Notes: generated by a model not told the origin, from the sequence alone. Positions 1 to 9,070 are shown, counted from the stretch's first letter. The stretch is 64,000 nt of DNA from Collinsella sp. (GCA_018378775.1 JAGZWV010000008.1:13336-77335); one strand, 5' to 3'. Made by a program: numbers and translations.

Positions 1-71
1 GCGTGCGAGGCCCTTTTGCGTGATAGCATATTGACGGTTTTAATCGATGGCCTAGATGGTGGTGCGGAGAC

Positions 72-222
72 GCACGAATGCGCGGTTTTCCTGCGCGTTT
101 GGGAGAATCGGGGTGCAAGTCCCCGGCTGTACCAGTAACCGTAATTCCTCTTGGCTCGGGATGTTCGCGTCGCAGATCGGACGGCGCGCCTGAGCCGTTA
201 AGGTTAAGTCGGATCGCCTCCC
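72..222 (+). promoter_or_regulatory. Cobalamin (B12) riboswitch
   Basis: The core reads GGGAGAATCGGGGTGCAAGT from about 110, followed by CCCCGGCTG and a CAGTAACCGTAA segment, which fits the conserved cobalamin-riboswitch core (GGGAA, GGTGCAA, GCTG, GCAACGGTAA-like). A second conserved segment, TTAAGTCGGATCGCCTCCC near 204-222, matches the 3-prime AGUCnGGAnnCCUnCC part. It ends about 65 bases before the first gene, whose Shine-Dalgarno region (GGAGGGAAGGAGG, 270-282) could be the expression platform. Outer boundaries are approximate. Known role of the class: adenosylcobalamin or a related cobamide binds and lowers expression of the downstream transcript. Confidence 0.87.
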
Positions 223-288
223 ATCTTGCATGCGGCTGCGGCGTATGCCGCCGGTGTGCATAGGGCTCTGGAGGGAAGGAGGACCCCG

Positions 289-3200
289 ATGGGGGAACTC
301 GAGCGCAACATGCGCGATGACGTGGGGCAGCTTCAAGGCAACGCTCCAAGTGCAGACAATGGGGGACAAATGGATATGTTTGAGGACGAGCGCGAGCGCG
401 CCTCGCTGCATCGCCGTGGCGCGATTGCACGCGGCGTAGCCAAGCGCGGCCTGGTGGCATTCCTGGCCTTCGCGATGGCCTTTGGCACCACACCTGCCCA
501 GCTGTGGGCCGACGGTGCTGAGGGCATTGCCGAGGCTGCGGCCCAGGCCGCGGCGCAGGACGAAAACGCGGGGACTGCGGATGGAGCCTCTGAGACCGGC
601 TCCAACGCGAGCGGTGCGACTGCCAACAATGACACGGCATCCGATAGCGCTGCGACGAATGCCGCAGATGGCAACGGCGTAGCAGCGGAGAGTTCTGCCG
701 CGGCCGAAGCCCCTGCTGTTTCTTCGGATTCATCCGAGCAGAACAGCAAAAGCGCTACTAGCACTTCCGATGAGGCTAAGTCTCAGACTGCCGAAGCCGC
801 AAGCCAAGAGGTCTCTGCCACGTGCTCCGTCATCGGCACCGACGCGGGGGGCGCCCAGCAGACCTGGGCCGCCGCGCAGCAGATCGCGCTGAAGGAGGGC
901 TCGACCGCGGCCGACCTCTCCGAGCAGCTCTTCAAGCAGGCCGGCCTCAAGGCCGACTATGACCCGAACGGCTCCTGGGGCTGGGCGCTCAACTCGATCA
1001 CGTCGCCCTTCGACTCCGGCCGCACGCTCGCCTACGACCCGGCGACCGGCGCGTACTGGCAGCTGTTCGTCAACGGCAGCGCCTCCGCGGTCGGCGCGGG
1101 CGGCTACACGCTCAAGGACGGCGACTCCGTCATCTGGTGCTACTCGAAGTACGGCGACCCCGCGCCCGTCGATCAGCTTTCTGTAAGCTGCACCGTTATC
1201 GGCCAGGATGCTTCGGGCGCTCAGCAGACGTGGGCACAGCCTACGATTGCTCTGGTGGACGAGGGCGCAACCGCTGCGGATCTTTCCGAGCAGATCTTTA
1301 AAAAGGCCGGCATCGCCGCCGATACGGGGAAGGGTGCGTACGGCTGGTATCTCAACTCGCTGACCTCGCCGTTCGAAAAGAACGTAACGCTTTCGAGCGA
1401 GAAGGTTAGCGAAAATACTTGGAAATACTGGCAATTCTTTGTCAATGGTAAGCCGGCTGATGTTGGCGCGGGTGCCTACACGCTCAAGGCCGGCGACAAG
1501 GTTGCCTGGGTTTATGGCTTTGATGGGACCATGCCCGGCCAGGTTTCCGTTTCGATGGAGATCATTGGCAAGAAGGACGAGAAGGCGCAACGTTGGACCG
1601 ATCCTTCGACTCAGGTGTTTGTCGAGGGCACGACGATTAAGGACGCTTCTGCCGCCTACTTTGACGCCATTGGTGTCGAGTCCAAGATGTATGACCAATT
1701 TGGCTATTGGGGTGTCCATAGCCTTGTTTCCCCGCTTGATGGCACCGAGCTGTCCGGCGCTTGGTCTTTCTTTGTTAATGGTGTTCCCGGACCTCAGCTC
1801 GATAGCGACTACGTGCTCAAGTCGGGTGACAAAATCGTCTGGGCTTACGCTCCTGGCGACACCGTTCCTAATCCCGATGAGGTTGTAGTCGATCCGAGTG
1901 CTTCGCGCCCGACCGATTGGAAAGCCGACTGGAGTGGCAATTCCAATGCGGCGGTCGAGAACGTTTCCACGCCTACGGGCGCCTTGGCAAGCTCGTGGAC
2001 GTTCGATTGGAAGGCGTACTCGGGTGCAACGTATCCCAACGCGAGCGAGCCTATCGTCGTGAACGGTAATGTGTATCTCGCCGTCAACAAGCGATTGCTG
2101 AAGATCGATGCCGTGTCGGGCAAGGTTCTTGCCGAGTCGAACCTTAAAACTTCGACTGGTTACACTACGCGTCCGGTCTATGCGAACGGCTTGGTCATCG
2201 TTCCGCTCGATGGCGGTGCGGTCCAAGCGCTGACAGCCGATACGCTTACGACGGTTTGGATTACCGACTCCGTGAGCAAAACTGCTCAGTCAAATTCTCA
2301 GCTGACGGTTGATGGTAACTATCTCTATGTTGGCACCGTTGATGTCGATTACGGAACGAACACTTACAACAACGGCCATCTGACGCGCATCAATATCCTG
2401 ACCGGCGCTGTTTCTTGGCAGCACGTCAACGCCGACGAGGGTTATTACTGGACGGGCGCCACGGTGGGCGACGGTTTTGTTCTGGTTCCCACGAGCGCTG
2501 GTACTGTGGAGATGCTCAGCAAGTCGACGGGCGATGTGCTCGGAAGCGTTTCGCTCGGGGCCCTTGTCAACTCCACCTGCGTGCTGTCCAAAGATGGCAA
2601 ACATGCCTATGTAATTTCGCGTGACGGCAAGCTTCACGTGCTGGCGCTGTCTGGCGCAAAGGCAAAGGCCTCTTCGCACATTTCCGAAGAGCGCGTTGTC
2701 GATCTGGGGCTTACGGGATGTGCCTGCATGCCCACGCTGTATGGCAACAAGCTGATTGTCGGTGGCGAGATTTCTGGCGGATCGGCGCTGGCGATTGTCG
2801 ATCTTGCCAACGACTTTGCTACGACGTTGGTTTCCTCTGCCGACGGCGTCTCACTTCCTGCTGGCGGTATTAAGGGTGCTCCGCTCGTGAGTGCCCAGGC
2901 AGATGGCACGTACATTTATTTCACCGTCAACTACGGTGCGACCTCCGATTATGTTAACTACACCTCGGGTGGCGGTGTGTATCGCTACAAGATGAGCGAT
3001 GCGCAGGCTTCGAGCGTGTATAACGCAACGGGGCACAACAACTACTGCGACTCGCCAATTGCATGCGATGCCAAGGGCAACCTTTACTACATCAACGATT
3101 CCGGCACGCTGTTCAAGCTGAACGGTGGCATTAAGGTCTCGTTTGAGACTGGTGAGGGCTCCAAGGTCGATTTCCAGACTACGGCCGATGGCAAGCTGAC

Positions 3201-3786
3201 CAAGCCTGCCGATCCGACTCGTGAGGGTTATACCTTCGGCGGTTGGTATACCGATGAGGCGTGCACGCAGGCGTATGTCTTTAGTACGCCGGTGGCGGCC
3301 GACCTGACGCTGTATGCCAAGTGGACCAAGAATGCCAGCAACCCTGGCGGTAATGGCGGCTCCGGCTCCAACGGCTCCAACGGCGGCACTGGCAACGGTT
3401 CCGGCACGGGCGCCGGTACTGGCGCTGGCACTGGCTCCGGCACGAAGGGCCAGCAGGCTGGCGGCGCTATCGCCCCGGGCCATAAGCCGACGACCAAGAC
3501 GACGGTGTCCACCAAGACGGAGACCAAGGAAAACAAGTCCGACAAGAAGGACTCCGACAAGTCCGATAAGAAGGACGCGAAGAAGTCTGACAAGAAGTCT
3601 GACAAGAAGGACAGCAAGTCCGACTCCAGCTCCGACACGGGCTCTGCGGCTACGACTGCCGCCAAGAAGCCTGCAGAGGCTTCCGCGCAGGAGTCTGGTT
3701 TCAATCCGCTCGCCATTGTTGGCGTTGCCGCCGGCGTCATCGGTCTCGCCATCGTCGGCGTGTTCGTGTTCACCAAACGTCGGTAG
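289..3786 (+). CDS. Secreted/surface protein with three DUF4430 domains, PQQ-like propeller and InlB repeat
   Basis: About 1165 residues, exported and membrane-anchored. The ATG at 289 is chosen because GGAGGGAAGGAGG sits 6 bases upstream; an in-frame ATG at 226 lies inside the riboswitch tail. A long charged N-region leads to a hydrophobic signal (around residues 55-75, ending TPAQLWA). An Ala/Ser/Thr linker is followed by three DUF4430 units (roughly 177-294, 298-415, 419-522), each ending in a FVNG...YxLxxGDxVxWxY pattern. Next come a PQQ/beta-propeller-like region (about 560-945), one InlB B-type repeat (EGYTFGGWYTDEAC), Gly/Ser and Lys/Asp/Ser spacers, and a C-terminal membrane helix followed by TKRR. 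No LPXTG is seen. DUF4430 is found in animal transcobalamin and intrinsic factor, so with the riboswitch a cobamide-binding role is likely but inferred. The first DUF4430 unit has much more GC-biased third positions than its surroundings. Confidence 0.85.
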   Translation: MGELERNMRDDVGQLQGNAPSADNGGQMDMFEDERERASLHRRGAIARGVAKRGLVAFLAFAMAFGTTPAQLWADGAEGIAEAAAQAAAQDENAGTADGASETGSNASGATANNDTASDSAATNAADGNGVAAESSAAAEAPAVSSDSSEQNSKSATSTSDEAKSQTAEAASQEVSATCSVIGTDAGGAQQTWAAAQQIALKEGSTAADLSEQLFKQAGLKADYDPNGSWGWALNSITSPFDSGRTLAYDPATGAYWQLFVNGSASAVGAGGYTLKDGDSVIWCYSKYGDPAPVDQLSVSCTVIGQDASGAQQTWAQPTIALVDEGATAADLSEQIFKKAGIAADTGKGAYGWYLNSLTSPFEKNVTLSSEKVSENTWKYWQFFVNGKPADVGAGAYTLKAGDKVAWVYGFDGTMPGQVSVSMEIIGKKDEKAQRWTDPSTQVFVEGTTIKDASAAYFDAIGVESKMYDQFGYWGVHSLVSPLDGTELSGAWSFFVNGVPGPQLDSDYVLKSGDKIVWAYAPGDTVPNPDEVVVDPSASRPTDWKADWSGNSNAAVENVSTPTGALASSWTFDWKAYSGATYPNASEPIVVNGNVYLAVNKRLLKIDAVSGKVLAESNLKTSTGYTTRPVYANGLVIVPLDGGAVQALTADTLTTVWITDSVSKTAQSNSQLTVDGNYLYVGTVDVDYGTNTYNNGHLTRINILTGAVSWQHVNADEGYYWTGATVGDGFVLVPTSAGTVEMLSKSTGDVLGSVSLGALVNSTCVLSKDGKHAYVISRDGKLHVLALSGAKAKASSHISEERVVDLGLTGCACMPTLYGNKLIVGGEISGGSALAIVDLANDFATTLVSSADGVSLPAGGIKGAPLVSAQADGTYIYFTVNYGATSDYVNYTSGGGVYRYKMSDAQASSVYNATGHNNYCDSPIACDAKGNLYYINDSGTLFKLNGGIKVSFETGEGSKVDFQTTADGKLTKPADPTREGYTFGGWYTDEACTQAYVFSTPVAADLTLYAKWTKNASNPGGNGGSGSNGSNGGTGNGSGTGAGTGAGTGSGTKGQQAGGAIAPGHKPTTKTTVSTKTETKENKSDKKDSDKSDKKDAKKSDKKSDKKDSKSDSSSDTGSAATTAAKKPAEASAQESGFNPLAIVGVAAGVIGLAIVGVFVFTKRR

Positions 3787-4683
3787 GTGAGGGCTGTGTC
3801 CAATAAATCCAAGGACGCTGACCCCAAGCAACCAGATTCCTCGTTCATTCAGTTCGACGATGCAAAGCAACAGGGCGCCGCTTCGGCGGCGTCCGCCCCT
3901 CGCCGCAAGGCGCTCGTTAGCGCCCTTACGGCCATCTGCATTGCGCTGATCGTCGTCTCGCTGGGCTTTGTCCATCCTTCAGAGAGCGGCGCTTGGTCCA
4001 TTGAATGGGTCGTCCAGGCCGTGACGGGGGAGAGCGTCGTCGCCAAGGATGCCACGGGATCTGGCTCGCCTGCTGATTCGGGCGAGGCCGATTCCAAGGA
4101 TTCCAAGTCATCGAATGATGTAAAAGACGAGTCCAAGGATTCGGATGAGTCCAAGGACGATTCCGAGTCTTCAAACAAGGAATCGGACAAGAACTCGGAT
4201 AATAAGAAGTCCGAGGACCAGGACGGCAAGAAGTCTGGCGATAAATCCGCTGCCCAAAATACGGGAGTTGGTGATACTTCCAATGCGTCTGGCGGTGGCC
4301 AGTCGTCTGATGGAGCCTCATCCTCTAATGGTGGAAACGCCTCCTCGGGCGGCCAGAGCGGCTCGCAGGAGTCCAACTACGTAACGGTGACGGTTTCGGT
4401 CACATCGAGCGCTGTGGGCAATCCTGTGTCCTCTGGTGGCACCTTTACCTTTAACGAAGGCGCTACCGTTTACGATGCCCTGTGCGCGCTGGGCCTTTCT
4501 GTCAACGCACATGGCTCGTCGTACGGCACGTATGTTTCCGCGATTGGTGGTTTGGCCGAGAAACAGCACGGCGGCACGAGCGGCTGGATGTACTCCGTCA
4601 ACGGCACAACGCCCATGACGGCCTGCAGCAACTACGTTCTCTCCAATGGCGACAACGTCGTTTGGTATTACGTAACGGGCTAG
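3787..4683 (+). CDS. Membrane-anchored DUF4430 protein
   Basis: 298 residues from a GTG that directly follows the stop of the preceding gene; a second GTG at 3796 is equally possible. It is therefore almost certainly translated from the same riboswitch-controlled mRNA. A basic, Ala-rich N-terminus precedes one hydrophobic segment (about residues 40-60, LTAICIALIVVSLGF), then about 100 residues dominated by Ser, Asp and Lys, a Gly/Ser linker, and a single C-terminal DUF4430 domain (about 200-298) with SGWMYSVNG and NGDNVVWYYV. The layout is a short anchored stalk carrying one DUF4430 head, complementing the larger three-headed protein upstream. Function is inferred as ligand (possibly cobamide) capture at the surface; no catalytic motif is visible. 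Confidence 0.82.
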   Translation: MRAVSNKSKDADPKQPDSSFIQFDDAKQQGAASAASAPRRKALVSALTAICIALIVVSLGFVHPSESGAWSIEWVVQAVTGESVVAKDATGSGSPADSGEADSKDSKSSNDVKDESKDSDESKDDSESSNKESDKNSDNKKSEDQDGKKSGDKSAAQNTGVGDTSNASGGGQSSDGASSSNGGNASSGGQSGSQESNYVTVTVSVTSSAVGNPVSSGGTFTFNEGATVYDALCALGLSVNAHGSSYGTYVSAIGGLAEKQHGGTSGWMYSVNGTTPMTACSNYVLSNGDNVVWYYVTG

Positions 4684-4706
4684 AGGCCTCGACATAGCGC
4701 GCCAGA

Positions 4707-4743
4707 CGGGCGGTTCGGACCAACATCCGGACCGCCCGTTTTT
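4707..4743 (+). terminator. Rho-independent terminator of the DUF4430 operon
   Basis: CGGGCGGT pairs with ACCGCCCG across a short loop that can pair further (TCGGACC/CATCCG), followed by TTTTT. It lies 24 bases after the last stop codon of the operon. Confidence 0.9.
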
Positions 4744-4782
4744 CATGCGAATGGGACTGGGTCGCCGGGTCTCTCTGCAAAC

Positions 4783-4816
4783 AAAAAACCGGTTGGAATG
4801 GGAATTCCAACCGGTT
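4783..4816 (-). terminator. Terminator downstream of the first GtrA gene
   Basis: A perfect 13-bp stem (AACCGGTTGGAAT with ATTCCAACCGGTT) with a 4-base loop. On the minus strand it is followed by TTTTTT, which fits termination of the gene reading from 5250 toward 4843. Confidence 0.85.
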
Positions 4817-4842
4817 ATACATTCAAGCAAATAGTGAATCGA

Positions 4843-5250
4843 CTACGACCGTGCGCCCTCGAGGAAGAAGCGGCGGCTGAAGTAGTTGTACCAGGTGACG
4901 AGGAACGTGGCGATGGCCTTCATGGCCTGGTAGCCGATGCTCAAAAACGTGACGCCCACAAACATGTACAGGTCGTTGAGGCCCAGACCGATTACCGACA
5001 GGATGGTGAAGATCGTGAACTCGCGCTTGCGGCTCATGCCCTCGCGATGGTCAAACACGTACTTCATGCTGAGCCAGTAGTTAACCACGACGGACGTGGT
5101 AAACGAGACCGTCGTGCTCATCAAAAAGTCGAGGTGGAACAGCTCGACGAGCGCAATAAGCATGCCCCAGTCGATGCCAAAGGAGATAAGACCCACGACA
5201 GCGAACTTGAGGAACTGCTTGGTATGAGGTTGTGCCAGTGCCTTGCGCAC
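4843..5250 (-). CDS. GtrA family membrane protein
   Basis: 135 residues with a GTG start. Four hydrophobic segments and the family pattern are visible: FLKFAVVGLISFGIDWG at the start, then VNYWLSMKYVFDHREG in the cytoplasmic loop, and YNYFSRRFFLEG at the end. GtrA proteins are four-helix membrane proteins thought to move lipid-linked sugars across the membrane, often for wall polysaccharide or teichoic acid decoration. A second, clearly related GtrA gene lies about 220 bases upstream on the same strand, so this looks like an old tandem duplication. The substrate cannot be read from sequence. Confidence 0.88.
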   Translation of the reverse strand: MRKALAQPHTKQFLKFAVVGLISFGIDWGMLIALVELFHLDFLMSTTVSFTTSVVVNYWLSMKYVFDHREGMSRKREFTIFTILSVIGLGLNDLYMFVGVTFLSIGYQAMKAIATFLVTWYNYFSRRFFLEGARS

Positions 5251-5398
5251 GTAATCACATCCAATGCGTTGATGAATCGAGCAGAGGATACTTTAGAGCT
5301 TTTGCAAGGGAAACGTAAGGTCTTTGCCAAGAACTATATGAACTCGCCAAATTTTCAAGAGCTAATCCGCAAACGTTGAAAATTTGCCCGTAAACGAA

Positions 5399-5448
5399 CG
5401 ATGCCCACGGGCGATACTGTGCTGAGCGCGCATTGTCCGTGGGCATCG
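5399..5448 (-). terminator. Inverted repeat after the second GtrA gene
   Basis: CGATGCCCACGG and CCGTGGGCATCG form a 12-bp stem with a 26-base interior, 20 bases past the stop of the gene ending at 5469. There is no long T-run, so it may be a weak terminator or an mRNA-stabilising hairpin. Confidence 0.5.
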
Positions 5449-5468
5449 TAAGGCTGTAAGGTTGCGAG

Positions 5469-5864
5469 TTACTTGGTCTCGTCGCCCTCCAGGAAGATCT
5501 TTCGGGTCACAAAGTTGTAGACCATGACAAGCGCGGTGGCGCAGATCTTGGCGATATTGGCCTCGAGCCCCAGACCGGCGTTGAGCGTCAGCACGATACC
5601 GTCGTTGAGCACCAAACCGATCACGGACAGCACGACAAAGATGATGAACTCGCGGCGGCGGCTCATGCCTTCCTTGTGCGCAAACACGTACTTCATGCTG
5701 GCGACGTAATTAAAGATGAGCGAGACGATAAAGCCGCTGGTGTTGGCGATTAGGATGTTGAGGCCCAGACCGTAGTGGAGCAGATTCATAATGCCAAAGT
5801 CGATAACCGTGGCAATGACACCGACGACGCCAAATTTCATGATCTGCGCAAGGAGCTTTTGCAT
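5469..5864 (-). CDS. GtrA family membrane protein (second copy)
   Basis: 131 residues if begun at the ATG at 5864, which follows an AAGGCAGG ribosome-binding site and puts the first helix at the family position (IMKFGVVGVIATVIDFG). A TTG at 5927 would add 21 residues but has poor spacing. Motifs match the neighbour: VASMKYVFAHKEGMSRRREF and YNFVTRKIFLEGDE. It has four predicted membrane helices. The likely role is flipping or handling of lipid-linked sugars; the neighbouring genes do not reveal which glycan. The two copies differ enough that they probably serve different lipid-linked substrates. Confidence 0.87.
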   Translation of the reverse strand: MQKLLAQIMKFGVVGVIATVIDFGIMNLLHYGLGLNILIANTSGFIVSLIFNYVASMKYVFAHKEGMSRRREFIIFVVLSVIGLVLNDGIVLTLNAGLGLEANIAKICATALVMVYNFVTRKIFLEGDETK

Positions 5865-5942
5865 GGTACCTGCCTTAAGCTGGCGCCGAAGCGCCGCGGG
5901 TATGACAAACTCAGCAAGTTTAGCCAATCCCCGCGGGTGGTG

Positions 5943-7859
5943 CTAGGCACGCTCCTCGATAGCACCGTTTCTATATGCATCGAGCAGCTGACGCAGGTCC
6001 TGGATTTGGCTGCGGATCTTGGCGCCAGTATCGGTGTCGCTTACCATGCGGCGACGGTCTGCTTGGTCAAAACGGTTGGTCTCGCTCTCGATGTCCACGT
6101 TGCGCGTGAGTGCCTCGGCAACCGTCGTAAAGGCCCGGTGCGACTTGAGGCGGCAGCCGCGCGAGCTCGAGATGAGCGTATAGCCGGCGATACCCGTCTT
6201 GGGATGGTAAGCGCGGCAGAAGCCGCCATCGATGACCAGCAGCTTGCCCTCAGCGCGGATGGGCTGCTCGCCCTTGGTGGTTTTAACGGGCGTGTGGCCG
6301 TTGATGATGTGGCCGGTCGGTGAACATGCCATGGGCGCGACGCCAAACTCGCGCATGATGTCGTCGCAGACCGAGGGCGACTTGGTAAGTGTAAAGTACG
6401 GGTCCATCGGCTCGACCCAGGTGCTCGTATCGGCGATATAGGCGCGCTCAAAGGTACGCACCAGGCGTCCGCTGGCGGGTGAGTTAAAGCCAATCCACAG
6501 GTACCACATCCAGTCGAGAGCGTCGCGGTCGCCCACGCGCCAGGCGCGGCGGGCGATGTGGTCGCAAAAATCGAGATAATCGCGGCCAGCGTGCCAGGTG
6601 CCCAGGCAGTTCATGCTGCTAAAGGTGCCGTCTTCGTTGAGCGGCACGCAGCCATGGAACAGCAGGTTGCCGTTGGCGACCTTGTACATCGAGCCGTGGG
6701 AATAGAGGAAATCGATATGGCGATGCAGGTGATCGGCGGTGACAAACTCGGACACGAGCTTGTCGATGATGTGCTGCTCCTGGGGTGCGAGCGTATAGGG
6801 GTCCGCTGGGTCGACGGTGGGGAAGTCGTTGGTTGTGAGCGGCCACACGCTGCCGTCGGCGAGCGTGACCGTGCCGGTGTCGTGATCGATCTTGTCGAGT
6901 AACAGGCGGTTGGTCATGTCGAACTCGGGGTGGCGCTGGATAATCTGGCCCTCGAGCTTAAAGAGCAGCACGTTGATGGCTTTGATCAGCGGGGTGATGG
7001 ACTCGCCGGCGGTGTAGGTGGCATCGGCGAAGGCAACAAGCTCGCGCAGCGAGATGCCGTAATCGTTCTCGAGGATCTCGTAGTTGTCGTAGCGCAGGTT
7101 GTTGCGCAGGACCGTGGCGATGCAGGCGGGCTCGCCGGCCGCAGCACCCATCCACAGCAGGTCGTGGTTGCCCCACTGGATGTCGAGCGAATGGTAGGTG
7201 AGCAGGCGATCCATAATCTTGGCCGCACCGCCGCCGCGGTCGAAGATGTCGCCCACCAGGTGCAGGTGGTCGACGGCCAGCCGCTTGATGAGCGAGGCGA
7301 GCGACTCGATAAAGTCGTCGGCGCTGGCGGTCTCCAGGATGGACTCCACGATGCGCTCGTGATAGCGCACGCGATAGTTGTTCTCGTCCGGGTGCGTGTG
7401 CAACAACTCGTCGATGATGTAGGCGTAATCGCGCGGGATGGCCTTACGCACCTTGGAGCGCGTATAGCGGCTCGAAAGCGAGCGGGCAACCATGATGAGC
7501 TGGTCGAGCATCGTCTTGTACCAGGTGGGGGAGTCCTCGTGCCGGCTGCGGACCAGCTCGATCTTCTCGCGCGGGTAGTAGACGAGCGTGCACAGCTCGC
7601 CCTTTTCGTCAAAGGTGAGCGTGTCGCCAAAGATCTCGTCGATATGTTCGCGCACGACGCCCGAGCAGTTGTTGAGGATGTGCATAAAGGCTTCGTACTC
7701 GCCGTGCACGTCACTCATAAAATGCTCAGTGCCTTTGGGCAGGTTGAGAATGGCCGAGAGATTGATGATCTCGGTAAACGCGGATTGTTCGGTGGGGAAC
7801 TGTCTCGAAAGCAGGCGCAGATACTTGAAGTCTTGCGGGTTGCGATCGAATGCGACCAT
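5943..7859 (-). CDS. fbp: Fructose-1,6-bisphosphatase, class III
   Basis: 638 residues starting at the ATG preceded by GGAAGGTG; an upstream in-frame ATG at 7904 has no such site. The protein carries metallophosphoesterase signatures typical of the Bacillus-type (class III) enzyme: SDVHGEYEAF (residues 49-58), LVGDIFDRGGG, QWGNHDLLWMGA and a later INGHTPVK. The length is that of the family (about 640-670). It removes the 1-phosphate of fructose 1,6-bisphosphate in gluconeogenesis, in the cytoplasm, using divalent metal ions. It is transcribed alone or with the downstream GtrA gene, which starts about 80 bases after its stop. Confidence 0.95.
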   Translation of the reverse strand: MVAFDRNPQDFKYLRLLSRQFPTEQSAFTEIINLSAILNLPKGTEHFMSDVHGEYEAFMHILNNCSGVVREHIDEIFGDTLTFDEKGELCTLVYYPREKIELVRSRHEDSPTWYKTMLDQLIMVARSLSSRYTRSKVRKAIPRDYAYIIDELLHTHPDENNYRVRYHERIVESILETASADDFIESLASLIKRLAVDHLHLVGDIFDRGGGAAKIMDRLLTYHSLDIQWGNHDLLWMGAAAGEPACIATVLRNNLRYDNYEILENDYGISLRELVAFADATYTAGESITPLIKAINVLLFKLEGQIIQRHPEFDMTNRLLLDKIDHDTGTVTLADGSVWPLTTNDFPTVDPADPYTLAPQEQHIIDKLVSEFVTADHLHRHIDFLYSHGSMYKVANGNLLFHGCVPLNEDGTFSSMNCLGTWHAGRDYLDFCDHIARRAWRVGDRDALDWMWYLWIGFNSPASGRLVRTFERAYIADTSTWVEPMDPYFTLTKSPSVCDDIMREFGVAPMACSPTGHIINGHTPVKTTKGEQPIRAEGKLLVIDGGFCRAYHPKTGIAGYTLISSSRGCRLKSHRAFTTVAEALTRNVDIESETNRFDQADRRRMVSDTDTGAKIRSQIQDLRQLLDAYRNGAIEERA

Positions 7860-8179
7860 GAAACACCTTCCGATGGGGCTGGTAAAACTGATAAACAGCG
7901 TCAAACGTTTACCAGTATGCGCCGCTTTTGTTTCGATTTTGCGCCAGCGGCTGAAATGTCGGCTGAACGGTTTGGTAAATCGATTTAGTGAAGGTAGATG
8001 TGTTGGTCGGGTGGAGACGACAGAGGGTGTTTTCTCAGATATTTATGCGTCGGGTCGGTGGAGACGATGGTGGTAAAGATGTTCACTATTTTTGGGTCGA
8101 TTTGGTAAATAGTGGACATATGTACCGCATGTAGGCTCACTGTGCGATAATTTGCGCAGCAATGAGTAAGGAGCCTCAT
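7860..8179. other. Divergent intergenic region between fbp and degV
   Basis: About 320 bases with no credible gene. It is relatively AT-rich. Two exact copies of the 10-mer TTTGGTAAAT occur (7971-7980 and 8101-8110) together with two similar GGTGGAGACGA stretches (near 8011 and 8057). The degV transcript may use TGCGATAAT (8143-8151), an extended -10-like element, but no matching -35 is clear. Confidence 0.4.
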
Positions 8180-9070
8180 ATGAGTGATTTTGTCCTGACC
8201 TGTGAATCCGCCGCCGATCGAACCCGTGAGTTCTTTGCGTCGCGCAATATCCCTGTCGTGTGTTTTCATTACGAGATCGACGATGTTGTCTATACGGACG
8301 ATCTGTATCAGTCGATTACGCCGGACGAGTTTTTTGCCCAGATTGCCGCGGGCGCCATGCCCAAGACGTCTCAGGTGAGCGTGGGTGAGTACGAGGAGTT
8401 TTGGGAGCCGCTTGTTGCTGAGGGCAAAGACGTGCTGCACCTGACGTTGTCGTCGGGTATTTCGGGCACGTATGGATCGGCCTGCGTTGCGGCGCAGATG
8501 CTCGCGGATCGCTATCCCCAGGGCGGCAAGGTGCGCGTCATCGATTCGCTGGCGGCGTCTTCGGGCTTTGGCCTGCTGGCGGAATGTGCCGCCGACGTTC
8601 GCGATAGCGGCGCTTCGCTCGACGAGACGGCCGCCTGGATCGAGGAGCACAAACTCAACCTGCACCACTGGTTCTTCTCGACCGATTTGTCGAGCTACCT
8701 GCGCGGCGGTCGCATTTCGGCCGCGAGTGCGATCATCGGCACGGCGCTCAAGATTTGCCCGCTCATGACGGTCGATTGCGAAGGTGAGCTGGCGCCACGT
8801 GAGAAGATTCGCACCAAGAAGCGCGCGATCTCCGAGATGGCTAAGACCATGATGGCACACGTGCAGGACGGTGCGGATTATTCGGGTAAGTGCGTCTTGT
8901 CCCATTCGGCGTGCCGCGAGGATGCCGAGGCCGTTGCGGCGCTGATTGAGGAACAGATTCCGCAGCTCAAAGGCAAGATTGAGATCAATGACATCGGTAC
9001 TCTGATTGGCTCGCATACCGGACCTGGTACGGTGGCGCTCTTCTTTATGGGCGACAAGCGCGTGGATTAA
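8180..9070 (+). CDS. DegV family fatty-acid-binding protein
   Basis: 296 residues. The ATG at 8180 is preferred over one at 8162 because AAGGAG lies 6 bases before it. The protein shows the DegV fold landmarks: an N-terminal CESAADRT strand-turn, PKTSQVSVGEYEEF, LSSGISGTYGSA (the lipid-head-binding loop), a Gly-rich GRISAASAIIG segment, and a C-terminal GTLIGSHTGPGTVALFF. DegV/FakB proteins bind one fatty acid and in Gram-positives present it to the kinase FakA. No fakA lies in the window, so the substrate and partner remain inference. The gene is monocistronic, ending in a strong hairpin. Confidence 0.93.
   Translation: MSDFVLTCESAADRTREFFASRNIPVVCFHYEIDDVVYTDDLYQSITPDEFFAQIAAGAMPKTSQVSVGEYEEFWEPLVAEGKDVLHLTLSSGISGTYGSACVAAQMLADRYPQGGKVRVIDSLAASSGFGLLAECAADVRDSGASLDETAAWIEEHKLNLHHWFFSTDLSSYLRGGRISAASAIIGTALKICPLMTVDCEGELAPREKIRTKKRAISEMAKTMMAHVQDGADYSGKCVLSHSACREDAEAVAALIEEQIPQLKGKIEINDIGTLIGSHTGPGTVALFFMGDKRVD

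Noticed and set aside
730..2226. Long open frame on the minus strand across the DUF4430 gene
   Set aside because: It is a shadow of a high-GC coding region; codon use and lack of a start signal favour the plus-strand gene with recognisable domains.
5399..5448. Riboswitch or small RNA between the two GtrA genes
   Set aside because: Only a single 12-bp inverted repeat with an unstructured interior; no known RNA motif.
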